Source: Candidula unifasciata (taxonomy: Eukaryota > Mollusca > Gastropoda > Stylommatophora > Geomitridae). From it: 64,000 nt of DNA. The stretch is taken from NCBI GenBank assembly GCA_905116865.2, contig CAJHNH020000236.1:379501-443500 (forward strand), given 5' to 3'. Positions 22,018 through 34,400 of this stretch are shown here, in pieces. The notes under the pieces are model-generated. The model had not been told where the DNA came from, searched no databases, and was given only the letters and a program-made list of their open reading frames with translations. Every line of letters begins with the position of its first letter. Within the stretch, counting starts at the first letter, position 1. The translations under genes were made by a program, and so were the position numbers.

Positions 22018-22136
22018 AATACACTTTGTATACTGTGTGTATACTTTGTATACTGTGTGTATACTTTGTATACGGTGTGTATACTTTGTATACGGTGTGT
22101 ATACTTTGTACACTGTGTGTACACTTTGTACATTGC
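22018..22136. repeat. 20-bp minisatellite, about 6 copies
   Basis: Unit TATACTTTGTATACTGTGTG with single-base changes. Confidence 0.9.
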
Positions 22137-22144
22137 ATGTCGGC

Positions 22145-23280
22145 ATATGTGACTTAGGTGGTGCAAATGCACTAATATTCTCAAGCACCCAGTTCGATTC
22201 CAGCTGTGGGGATTTAGCAGCAGACAGCTCTGCATTGATTTTAACAGTGGCATTGAGAGTCGATGGTTCAGTCAGCAATGGCAAACTACTGAATGTGCCC
22301 AGTAAAATTGAAACAGCCAACAAATGCTGGGGTTGTTTCTGCAATGTCTTGTAAAGGATAAGCAACTAACTGTACACTGTATCACTGGCGACATCTATGG
22401 AAAATAACTGATATTAAGTCTGCAGTAAAATATCATAAATACTGAGATACTGAAAAGGATTGTTATCACAACAGTTTTTTTAAAGCTTTGTCTTCAAAGG
22501 CAAAGGCTTAGATGGACAGAACATGCACTTGGAGGACTGGGGATGGGAGAGTCCCGTCGGACATCTTCTGTGGTGACTTACATATGTAGAGAAGATGCCT
22601 GGCTTGGCTGACCACATACATGAGATACAGGGAGTGCAAAAGACCTTTGCTTTCTTGTAAAACGACATACATTACTGTTACATGGTTTAAACTTGAAAAA
22701 CAAAAATGAGAATTTACATTTATTCTCCATCATCATGAAATAAAGATGACTGATGGAATAAAGCTGAATAGACAGCCGCCACATTTGCCTATCTACACTA
22801 AATTTAGACATACAAGATATTATTTTATGATACTGTACTGTAAGGACACCGTAAGGGTTTAGACTGTACGCTACATCAACAGTGTGTGAAGTGTGTTAAT
22901 AATAATAATACTAAAAGCTATTAACAAGCGGAAGTACTACCTTGCCGTTAGTACTTTAAGTACTACTTACAGTACAACTATATCCGACTGGAAATTCAGC
23001 AAATGTAATTTTACGAAAATATCAGACCTCATATCGTATATCATAAATAAGTGCACATTTATTATATATATAAGTTCGACTTCCATAACTGAGATAGCGC
23101 TGTTTATAAACATCTGTACTATTTCGTGATCTCGTCTTTTCTTTGCTCCTCCTTGCACTTGCTTCACTACCAATTTAAATTGATAAACCACAGTAACAGT
23201 GCGATGTTTTCATGCATACGATGTTTATGAACTCAATAAATAGTTAAAACTACTGCTAACTGTACCTAAAATTGTTAAAA
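22145..23280. other. No gene seen; 5' flank of LMTK
   Basis: AT-rich and without a recognisable exon or repeat. A non-coding first exon or promoter of LMTK could lie here or further right, but nothing marks it. Confidence 0.4.
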
Positions 23281-23494
23281 TAGAGCTGGGTGTGAGCCAC
23301 ATTTGATTATTTTAGGAGGCGTGCCAGTCCCCGACTTCTTCAGTTGTTTCTCTCCAACGTTGTTCTAGTCACCTGTAAGGTCAGAGGTTGAAGTCGTTTC
23401 ATTGGTGTTCAATATAGTTTCGTATTCTGTTGTGATAAAGACATCTTGAAACATCTGAACATCAAGGAGTATTGGCTAATAAACAGCATTCTAT

Positions 23495-24235
23495 CTCGCA
23501 AGCTGAAATATTTGGGTCATATCAAGCGCCACGACGAATTGGAAAAAAATTATAGTAGAGGGCATGGTACCAGGAAAGAGTGGCAGGAACCGACCGACTT
23601 GAAGATGAGCATATGATGTAAGTGACTCCTTGAGTATGAAAGTACATGAGGCGGGAGAGCTGGTAAGAGACCGAGTTTCTTTCAGGCAGACCGTGATGAG
23701 AGCGACGTTCTGCAAAGGACCTGCTACATTATTATTCTGAAATAAAGAACATGAAGAACATTTTATGCAATAAATTTATGTGATTGGAGGTAATGAAATA
23801 AATTATCGCATCTATATAGTGCCAGTTTTAACACACGGTTGTGAAGCCTGGACAATTAATAAACAAGCCAAACAATATGTTGAAACCTCGGAGATTTGGT
23901 TTTACAGAAAAATCCTTAGAAGTTCTTGGACAGCTAAGAAGACAATCCCAGATATTTGGAAAAAGGCGAATGCTCGATGGACAACTTATCACAAATATCA
24001 GAAAGAGACAGACATATTTTTTTGCTCAGGTTATGAGAAGAGGGAAAAATGGGACATGTTGTAACCACTGGAAATATCTGTGGAAAGAGAGACAGAAGAA
24101 GACAGCGAGAGAAGATTTTTGACAAGTCTTGTCATGGCATGGAGGGGTGTCAACACACAAACCGATCTACGCAGTTGCAGAATGTGGAGAGGCATGATCG
24201 CCCACGCTAGTCGTCAAGGTACTTGATGATGATTC
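23495..24235 (+). pseudogene. Two joined LINE C-terminal fragments
   Basis: First piece: about 23500-23745, KYLGHIKRHDELEK-like and VSFRQTVMRATFCKG. Second: 23800-24235, PVLTHGCEAWTINKQ, then FGKRRMLDGQLIT and SWHGG. Each is frameshifted. Confidence 0.75.
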
Positions 24236-24458
24236 TGTAACTATTTCCCAAAAACTTAAATCTGCTACCACTTATTAAATAAATTAGTTAAAATCACGCC
24301 TATCTGTATATAAATAGAGTCAGCCGTGGTTAAAACATTAATAAATAAAACGATGTATAATTGTACCATGTAGTCTTGTAAAGTTGCTTGACTGATGTTT
24401 AAAATAAGATGCCTTCAACAAGGAGAATATGGTTTGAGTATAAGTTTTAAAACCCCCG

Positions 24459-24650
24459 ACACACTAGCTCGGTTGGGTAAACTAGCTGCGCGGCGACCGG
24501 GTGACAAACTCCTTGTGGTCCGGGTTCACGCCGGGGGTGGGCAGAAAAGCCACATGTTACCCAGATTTAAGGTACCTATCATGGAATCAATACCATGCGG
24601 TATCCATAGTACAGAGGCAAAAGGGTTTACAACTCATGGTTTCTGGATTT
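24459..24650 (+). repeat. Family D tRNA-derived SINE
   Basis: CTAGCTCGGTTGGGTAAAC with the A box, CCGGGTTCACGCCGGG with the B box, and a TTTCTGGATTTAAAAAA end. Confidence 0.85.
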
Positions 24651-24737
24651 AAAAAAAAATAGATTAAAAACACGAAACACGGAAAATAAATATATACATT
24701 CAAACATACAATAATCATACTCACACAAGCATATGCG

Positions 24738-24768
24738 GTGATGTGTGTGTGTGTGTGTGTGTGTGTGT
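24738..24768. repeat. GT dinucleotide microsatellite
   Basis: About 14 GT units. Confidence 0.95.
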
Positions 24769-24814
24769 TTTAACTACTACTAGTTTTAGAATTATACGCA
24801 TTTTGTCAACACTA

Positions 24815-25050
24815 ACGATATCTTTTGCAGATCGGAAGGTCGTTAGTTCGGGTCTTGTCAGAACTGGGTTTTTTATAACAATGACCTTGGCTGCCAGGTC
24901 GATCAAGTCTTGAGTGGATACCTGGCGCAGTCCTGGGACGTAAAGGCGGCCTGCGTGATGTTGACCACATGACCCACCAAGTGCCGATTGGTCTATAAAA
25001 TATAGGTTTAGCCCAGTACGCCCGAAGGTGTGAAAAATGATCCTTTACTT
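24815..25050 (+). repeat. Family C SINE
   Basis: B-box-like GTTAGTTCGGGTC, GTACGCCCGAAGGTGTGAAA and GTGCCGATTGGTCTATAAAA. Confidence 0.85.
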
Positions 25051-25104
25051 TTAACTTTCAATGTTAGCTTTAATATATTTTGGGAATAATGCTTTCATAT
25101 TGTA

Positions 25105-25690
25105 TACTACGTGGTGTCCCTACTGGGAGGGACAGAGGAAGACATACAGTCACGCCTGAACAAAGCTAGAGCTGCTTTTGGAAGGATGAGGCAAATCTGG
25201 AAATCCAACAATTACTGCAGAGGAACGAAACTCCGACTCTACAAGAGCATCATTTTGCCAGTTTTTCTCTATCGAGCGGAATGCTGGAGAATGACCAAAA
25301 AGGATGCATACAAGCTGTCCACCTTCCACCACACATGTCTACGTAGAATTATCAAAATTTTCTGGCCAGATACAATCTCAAACACTAAACTACTTCAAAC
25401 CACAAACCAAGAAACTCTAGACAGTATGATTACCAAGAGAAGATGGAAATGGCTTGGCCACGTTATGAGAATGACTTCTGATATACCTGCCAAAACAGCT
25501 CTCACATGGACACCAGAGGGAAAGAGAAAACAGGGGCGCCCAAAAACAACATGGAGACGAACGATGGAAAGTGACCTGAGTGCGGCATCTTTGACATGGA
25601 AAACTGCATTGAAGATTGCACAGGACAGGAAAGCATGGAAAGTCCTCTCTGAAGCCTCATGTGCCACTAGGCATAACGAGAACTGATGAT
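25105..25690 (+). pseudogene. LINE reverse-transcriptase C-terminal fragment, open frame kept
   Basis: A 191-residue open stretch: EEDIQSRLNKARAAFGRM, LYKSIILPVFLYRAECW, RRWKWLGHVMRM, GRPKTTWRRTM and the natural stop. It lacks the catalytic core. The undamaged frame suggests a younger insertion than the other LINE pieces here. Confidence 0.9.
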
Positions 25691-25699
25691 GATTATATA

Positions 25700-25965
25700 C
25701 TACAGTAGGGGACAGGAGGGGGTCTGTACGGACATGTAACTAGATCTAACGGTCTTTCGACGACAATACAACAGGGCCCAGTAGAGGAGAAGAGGCAGAC
25801 CAAGAAAGCTCTGGATACAGACATTGACTGGTTGAACAGACCTAAGGCATGCAAACATGAAGTCCATTGCAACTGACCTTCAAAGCTGGAGGTAGCTGAT
25901 CAGATAGGCAACAGCAACAGATGACCCAACGACACGAAGTGTTAGGGGATGATGATATTGATGAT
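25700..25965 (+). pseudogene. Second LINE C-terminal fragment
   Basis: RRRGRPRKLWIQTLTG followed by stops, and HANMKSIATDLQSW: the tail of a different LINE copy directly behind the previous one. Confidence 0.65.
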
Positions 25966-26404
25966 TAAGAAGGGGGGGGGGGGTGGGGGTGGGAGATAAA
26001 CTTTCCAATTATTAAATAATTATTTTACGCATAAATGTCAACCCAAACGAGAAATAAAACTAATCAACTTCACAATATCACAATAATGTACAAAAAAAAA
26101 AAAAACAAAAAAAAAAAATTGAACGTTGCAACTAGAATATCTTCATCAGCGTACGACACAGACATAATATAATTATGAAAATAATTAGGCCTACACAAAA
26201 TCCCAGCTATTAAAATTTTTTTTTTAATGTTGCTGTATCATTGTTATAAACAGATAAAGGTTCTCTAGCTGCAACGCTGATTTTCCACAAAGTAGATTGT
26301 CTTCAGTGGAGAAAATGGCAGTTCCCATATCTCATTCTGGTTAATTCGTAACTTGTTACTTTGTAATTTGATCAACATGGGGAGATAGAGGAATTGGGGG
26401 GGGG

Positions 26405-26600
26405 GGGGGGGGGCGGAGTGGTCTAGAGTTATGGTTTAGGCCCTGGTGAAGTCTGGGATGTTTCCACGTGGACTTATAATAGTTTCCCCTGGTCTCTGGC
26501 TAGTAAGTTTGGACGCCCGTGTGCATTGTTGCGCACGTTGGAAATTGAAAAGAGTATCCTAATGGCACTACCCGGGCAACATTTGGAGTTACAAATCTAC
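26405..26600 (+). repeat. Family F SINE, diverged
   Basis: GGCGGAGTGGTCTAGAG head, then ACGTGGACTTATAATAGTTT and CCCCTGGTCTC, matching copies near 48.1 and 61.2 kb. Confidence 0.6.
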
Positions 26601-26812
26601 ACAAATTATTTCAGGAGCCTCGCCTGTGCACTGTGCTGAGCTTTTTCGGACTCAGACAGAAGAAGAACGGGTCACTTATGGGTTACTGCATAATGGCTTA
26701 CTATAATGTGCCACGATGTTGATCTGTAGTTCAAACTTCAAACCCGTGTGACAAATTATTTCTTCGAATAAACAAATATTTAAAAACAGAAATGTTAATT
26801 TGTAACATTCGC

Positions 26813-27205
<393 letters not shown>

Positions 27206-27215
27206 TAGTGGTAGT

Positions 27216-27650
27216 AGTATTTTCAACAACGATGTCCTGTTCAGCCTATTTGAGTTGTAACGGGGCTAGGCAGCGATTCTTGTGTGTGTGTGTGTGACAT
27301 TGGATATTTATACATGTAAATTGCTTGAATGTTGAATTACGAATCGACATCTGAGCTTGTAAATTGCTTTTGGTTATTTAATATTGCATAGATTAGGCAC
27401 TAACTGTAGCAGACGGTAGGAGTATTTATAGTTAAGTAAATACATTTCAAGTGTACTTTTAAAATAATTCAAGTAATCATACTGTATAATCTACCTTTAG
27501 GAATTGATAAAGTGATTTTGGGAAGCACCATTTTATCTTACTACGGTATCTATCCTGCTTGTTGATTTTATCCTCCGTGTTCTAATTGCCATTATTCTAA
27601 TGTTTTAAATCAAAGCAGTTATTTAAAATTAAAACCACTCGCATAAGCTG
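27216..27650. other. No gene seen
   Basis: AT-rich spacer between the triplet array and a family A/B head; nothing recognised. Confidence 0.5.
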
Positions 27651-27654
27651 AATG

Positions 27655-27735
27655 TGGGTTCCGGGATGCCATGGCGGAAAAGGGGTGGGGGTAGACCCAC
27701 TGCCACTAACAAGCATACCGTAAAATGAGACTACG
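27655..27735 (+). repeat. Family A/B head fragment
   Basis: TGTGGGTTCCGGGATGCC and GTAGACCCACTGCC. Confidence 0.75.
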
Positions 27736-27774
27736 GAAATTTCTGCGTTTCCTGAGTGGGTGAGTGTGGCTCAA

Positions 27775-27955
27775 CTCAACTAGAACTGCATAACGAGCGA
27801 CAAACACCCAGTGACACAAAGTTTCACAATTCGGATGCGAATCACCCAAGTCTATACAAGTCCCAGAAATCCCGTACAACTGTTATGTTATATTAGGTCC
27901 ACTAGGGACAGCTGGGTGGGGTTTGAAAATTAAACAAAAAAGGCGTCCCATGTTG
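27775..27955 (+). repeat. Family G dispersed repeat
   Basis: CCAGTGACACAAAGTTTCAC, GCGAATCACC and GGGTGGGGTTTGAAA. Confidence 0.65.
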
Positions 27956-28009
27956 GGGCGTTTTAAGCAAAGCAATATGACGTGTTTCATTCGAAGTAAG
28001 AATTGTTCA

Positions 28010-28172
28010 GAATAGGCGTACCTATGCCCGAAAGGCCAGGAACTAGCAGCCTATATACAAGTAAGCCAGATCTGAATAACGGATGTAAACACAGAACTCA
28101 AGTTCTGGAAAACGGGACGAATAAATATAATTTTCCGCCGGAGTTTACAGCCGGTGGACGCAAAGAAGAAGA
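28010..28172 (+). repeat. Family A repeat, 3' part
   Basis: CCTATGCCCGAAAGGCCAGG, ACTCAAGTTCTGG, CCGGAGTTTACAGCC and GAAGAAGA. About 260 bp upstream of the cytohesin start. Confidence 0.75.
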
Positions 28173-28432
28173 CTGTATTAAATTAACAGCTGTCCGTACT
28201 AAAAGAGTTAATTGGAAAGATGACTGATTCTATATCTCATTCTAGTTAGCTTTTAACATTACCAGGAATCCTAGTCCGCATTTACGTATACGGGGAAAAC
28301 AGTAGGGACAGGGACGACAACAAGAAAGGAAGTGGGCAGGAACGGCAGTTTGTGGTCCCTTGCCTTGTTGGTAATTTATGTTCTTGTATTCCATGACTTC
28401 TCGTGTCGGAACATTCAGTTTATATTCACAGG

Positions 28433-28469
28433 ATGGAACAAATACAAGGGAACAATTTCAACATAAACG
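28433..28469 (+). CDS. Cytohesin exon 1 (start codon)
   Basis: Encodes MEQIQGNNFNIN plus one base, and joins exon 2 to recreate the conserved Asp of the DLT motif. Strong start context and donor. The 5' untranslated region lies upstream; no TATA box or initiator was identified. Confidence 0.75.
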
Positions 28470-31400
28470 GTAAGGTTTACACTTTTTATCTGTATGCTGT
28501 GGTTCCTTATTTCGAGATCTATCATCTCATCTACTTGGCAAGTTAATTAAACTAACTTACTCATTGACCTCCGTCGGCCGTCGAGTCACTGTGTGTTAAG
28601 TTATAGTTATAGTATACTGTTATCATCCACTAATTATCAGATCCTTTAGTCCATTGTATAAGTAAGTTAAAGTAGGTTATTAAATTATTACATTTTAAAA
28701 GAGCTAAGTCTAGGTAATATGAATAACATACTAATCTAATGACTGTTATAACTTTATGCTTATTGTTGTTTTGTCCATATTAATAATTATTAATATTAAA
28801 TTGGTTACTTATTAATAATTTTGATTTAAATTAAACTTTGGAACCTCAAGATGTCTAACATACAATTTCTTTCTAAATCAAATCATATAATGGCCATGTA
28901 AATAATAGTAATTAGTAAATAGTAAATAGATTACATGTTTATTAATATTTTATTGTAATTATCCCACTTTTACTTTTTTAAAGAAGATATTATAATTAGT
29001 AACTAAACTAAAACAGAGCTGACTTCCTCAACTTTAACCTTTGACTACAGACAGTCAGACAATCTTCATGCTGAAGGATATTTATAGTTATTAATAATTT
29101 TTATTTGTATTTATATAGTATATATGAAAAAGGGGACCACAGCAGTTATTTCACCTCCTGTAACCTAAGGTCTGCTGTGTCGACTGATTTAGTAGTTAGT
29201 AGAAGATACATCAATATCCATATTTTATGCAGACTATATAATTATAATGCACAGTATCCCCCGTGTGGGTTCCGGGGCCCTATTGTGCGGAAAACAAGAA
29301 TAGACCCACTGCCTCCCCAAAAGCATGTCGTAAGAGTCGACTAACTGGGGAGCTTCCTTTGAAGTCTGAGTGCATCTGCCTGAGAGGCAAGGAACCAACA
29401 GTCTGCATTCAGATGAATCAGATCTGTAAAACTGATGCACAGGCAACACTCAGGTTCTGGAGCAGGACTGCAGTTCCGAAGTGGACGAACAACCAGAACT
29501 TTCCGCCATAGTGTACAGCTGGTGAACGCTAAGAAGAAGAAGAAGAAGAAGATAATGCACAGTATAGGAATAAACTGAAAAACCATGGAACTGCCATGTT
29601 GTAGCAGCTAGTTGCTCACCCGTGGATCCAAAAGTCATGGGTTCAGGTCTGACTTTTAAAAAATGAACTTCACTCTCAGGTCGACCCACCTTAAATGGCT
29701 GGCAGGAAAGGTCTTGGAAATTGAAGGCAGTTGGCGTGATGTTAACCTCTGGGTAGTCTATAAAATGTAGGTCAGTCCCTATCTGCCACTACGCCTGAAA
29801 TCTGTCCTCACCCCCCCTCCCCCTTTTCCTCCCAAATGCACCCACTACTCCTCTCTCCCTCACATTTCCATACACTCTCTCAACAACTCTTCGATACCAC
29901 AATGACCAGCTTCATGCAGATTTCTAAGGTCAACAGTCAAAGTCGCCTATCAGCGTAAATAACAACTTGCGCCGTGAACGTGGCAAAGAACTTTCTCTTC
30001 CTGTTTATCACAGTTGATAAGAGGAATTGCAGGGAATTGAAAAAAAAGTGAATGTTAACAAGCGTGTGCTTACCGTTGACTAATAGACATATTGTCAATA
30101 GTACATGCCTGTTGTGACCAATATTTTGTCATGCTGACTGTTCATCTTAAATGAATACCATAAATAACAATGCAGACAAAGTAGTAGAAGTGTTCAGCAA
30201 ATGTATATTGCAGGCAGCCCTTGAAACAATACCAAAAGGCGCACATAAGCAATATAAACCATACTGGAATTGTGACCTAGAACATTTGCACAATGAAATG
30301 GAAACGGAAAGAAAGAACGCCGAAATCAGACCTTGTCAGGAGCTGTTCAACAGATACCAACATGCGAAGGCCAAATTTCAAAGAGCCAAGCTGGAGGCTT
30401 GAAGGGCACGTTGGCCAAAAAAAAAAAGTCTTTATACTTTGAAAGAGACACAAGAAAGCTGTGGAGGCTGGTAAAACAAATTATTGATGAGAGTAGAGGG
30501 AGAAAGGCAAATCCTACAAGATATTCAAAAGGAGCCATCCTTATATACAAAAAAAAAAAAAACAGGTGGCAGATCACTTTGCAGATTTATTAGTTGAAGA
30601 CAGCAACATTAATGTCACTCAACAGAAACAGCGAGAGGTTCGAGAACAACAACAACACTCAGGACACAACAATATAATTCCTGTGGTAATGGAAGCACCA
30701 CTTAGTTTAGTGAATTAGAGAGCAAAATCGAAGCTGAAAATGGAAAAGTGCCTGGATTTGATGGAATAACCAATGAAATAATCAAGAGCCTAGACGACAA
30801 CCAAAACAAAACTACTTCAGATTTTTAATAATTGTTGGGGGGGGGGGGGGGGGGGGTGGCAAAGTTCCACAGATATGGAGAGAAGCAATCATGATACCTC
30901 TACTAAAACCAGAAAAGACAGTACCAATGCCTCCAGTTAAAGACCAATCAGCCTAACTAGCTGTCTCTGTAAAACAATGGAACACATCATCATTCTTAGA
31001 CTTCAATGGTACATGGAAAGTAAAAACATCTTCATGCTGCAGCAGGCAGGCTTTAGACGATGCTACTCTACAGAAGACCAGACAACTTATCTCTCTCAAG
31101 AAATTGAAGATGCATTCCAAGAACAGAACTAGTGCTTATAGCATTGATAAATTTGAAGAAAGTTTTTAACAAAGTCTGGAAAGAAGGTCTCATGAAGAAA
31201 CTAGGAATGGGAATGTGTACAGATGGGTGAAATTATACTTGTTTAACAGAAGAGCCAGAGTACAGATAGACAGACTTAAGAGCAAGAAATTTTGCTGCGC
31301 TGTGGTGTTCCCCAAGGTGGTGTTTTGTCCCCAACACTGTTTCTGGTCTGTATCGGCGACCTATTTGCTGAACTACCCCATGGTATTAAAGCTGGGATGT

Positions 31401-34400
31401 ATGCTGATGACTTGGTACTATGGTGCACAAATAAATATGCAAGAGTGGCCACTCGACTGCTTCAAAGATCTATAGATGCAATGGCTTCATGGACTGATAA
31501 ATGGTGTGTCAGCATCAACATAGACAAGTGTACTCTTTTCCCTCTCTCCCCAAAACAAAAATCAGGCATCATTCAGATAAATAGAATGCCACTAAGAGAG
31601 GATAAGAAGCCAACATACCTCGGAGTCACTTTTGATGATAGGTTAACATGGAGAAAACACATCAACAAGGCAGTAACCAAAGCCAGAAGGAAGAAAGCTA
31701 TCCTAAGAAAACTAATTGGAACAACATGGGGCACAAATGGGAAAATACTTAATAAAGTTTATCAACAATATGTACGACCACACCTTGAACATTGGTCTAC
31801 TGCATGAAGTTCAGCATAAAAAACCCCACTACAAAAATCAGACAAGGTGCAAAATCAAGCGCTCAGAGTCATAACAGGCGTGATGAAATCAACACCTTTA
31901 GCTGTGATGGAGAAGATGGCAAGGACTCAAACACTGACAGAATGAAGAGACACTAAGATACTAATACAGCAGAAAAATTTCTTAGCATGCCTGAACACCC
32001 TATGTAAGAAAGATTCCAAAATCTAGCAATAGGGCGACTAAAAAAAAGACAAAATGGCGGGACATCTTTTTCATCCGTTAGGACGAAGGGTGTTTTCGCT
32101 ACTAGTTATGTGTTTAACGTAATATTTCAGAGCGTAACGGGTTTCTGGTCCGTGTTACAGAGTTTCGTGCACGAGTGCCCAGTCTCCTATCAGCGTTTCA
32201 TCAGGGTCTTGTGCTGAAATTTTATTCATGGAAACCGTTCGACGGGCGACAAGAACAAAGGCAAGCGTGCTGGTGCCGGTCAGAAATGATCGGCACAGCC
32301 AAGCATGAGAAGCACACTGGACGCACACAAAGTCTTGTTAACCAACATAGGACTGGTACTATTAACTGCACGATGCTGATGAATATGTTTTGAGCGGAAT
32401 CTGAGCGCCTATGGATGTGTCCAGAGTGCTGTAAGGATAATCTAACTCAAAAATAAGCAGTTTCATCCACCAGGCCCCAGACTCTGCAGGTAAACCAATT
32501 ATCTACCTGCAACTGATAACCCCTAAAATGCTATTCCAGATCAGACCCCTTGGAAAGAGGATTATAAGTTGCCAATACACATCCAGTCAGAAGTGAAAGG
32601 AGTATTCAACAAGGAAAAACAAAACAGTGTGCAACTTAAAACAGCCACCCTCGCTCTACTTGATGGATGGATCAGCACAAAACGCAAGCAGAAATGGAAG
32701 TGCAAGAGTGTATATTGAGTATCCAAATAGTACCAGATATACAGCCAAAATACCTACAGGAAAGTACTGTCACAACTATGATGCAGAAGTTCAAGTCATA
32801 AAAAATAGCACCAGAGAAACTGTTAAATTTAGGTCATATTTCACAACCCGTGGTATTTCTGACAGATGCAAGAACGGTGCTTCAGGCACTTCAGTCTTGA
32901 AAACTACCTGGTATACGAACACTATTCTCCAATCTAGGCAGTCAGTGTAAGGTAACTATACGGTGGATACCATCCCACTGTGGAGTTTCTGGAAATAAAA
33001 GAGCTGATAAACTAGCAAAGGAAAGTGCAAATGAAGAACAGCCTGACGTACCAGTCTTTTATCAGCAAAATAAGAGAATAATCAAATCAATCAGAAAGCA
33101 ACCAAAACCAGCACGAGACGATTACCATTTTATGGACAGATCAGAGCAAGTTATTTTTCTACGCATCAGAACAGGGCACAGTCGACTTCGCAGCCACATG
33201 TTCACAAAATTTAAAATCGGCGAATCAGAAATGTGCACATGTGGATTGGCACCTGAGACAACAGATCATGTACTCCAAGACTGTCCCAAATACAACATAT
33301 CAAGGCAAAACTTGTGGCCAAGAGAAACATCAGTGCAAGTCAAACATTACAGGTCGCTAAATGAATTATAAAAGATAAGGTTAGTTGCGTATCCTTTACA
33401 GGACGTTGCAGAACCAACCCTAACAGCCCCTGGCTGTTGTTTGGTTTTTCTAGGCAAATTTACGTCCAGTTGTTTGCCATTGCTTTCTGGATGGTCAGCT
33501 TTCTTGATACCACTGTCGAAACCAACGCAAGGCGCATGGCCTGCAGCTGAGATCGAACCCGTCATTACGAAGCATTCGCATCGACTTAGCTACAGAGCCG
33601 ACAATTACAAAAGATAGTGAAGTTTATACTAGAGACAACATTTCAGATACAGATAAACTATTTCAAGCGAACGAAAGAAGAAAAAGAAGAAATGAATACC
33701 TTATTATAATAGTCACATCCCAACTGTTACTAGTTTCAAATAAAAATTGCTTCAGATAAAATAAAGTAAAAATTGCCTTATACTAGAGATGCTAATAGAT
33801 TCACTTTGTATCTTGTTAGCGTTTTCCACATGGTTCCTGTAATTTTTTTTCTTTATTTTTAAAAGGAGCATACATTTGTTTAAAATATTTATGAGAATGT
33901 TTCATTAGTGACTGAAAATTGTTTATTGTATTTTCTGTGTTAGATCTGACAGAGGAAGAAAAGGAGTTGCTTCGGAGCATTCAAGAAAAGAAGAAACAAC
34001 TTCTTCTAGAAATACAGGTTGGTTGTATTGTATCTGTTGCTGTTTTATAGAGGCTTGGGTATTGCTTGGAAAAGATTAATAATAATCATCCTTTTGTGCT
34101 GTTAACATCAACATAAGGATGTCAGTATGTTGTTCCATTCCCCTTCTTTCCTGTGAAGTATCATGGATGGAATCCAGTCCAGCACCTTTGGCCTCTCCCT
34201 TGAAGAGATGCAAGACAAAAATAAGAAATTAATACATATTTATAGACATGGGTACTAAAGCAATGGAAGAGCAAGTGATAGATATTTGCTGAGAACAATG
34301 AAGCATGCAGTAGAAGTAAACAAAGACATTTCTTTCCTTCACTGACCACAAAAATACTTAATGACACATTGGCCACACAGAAAAAAAGTGCAAATGATAA

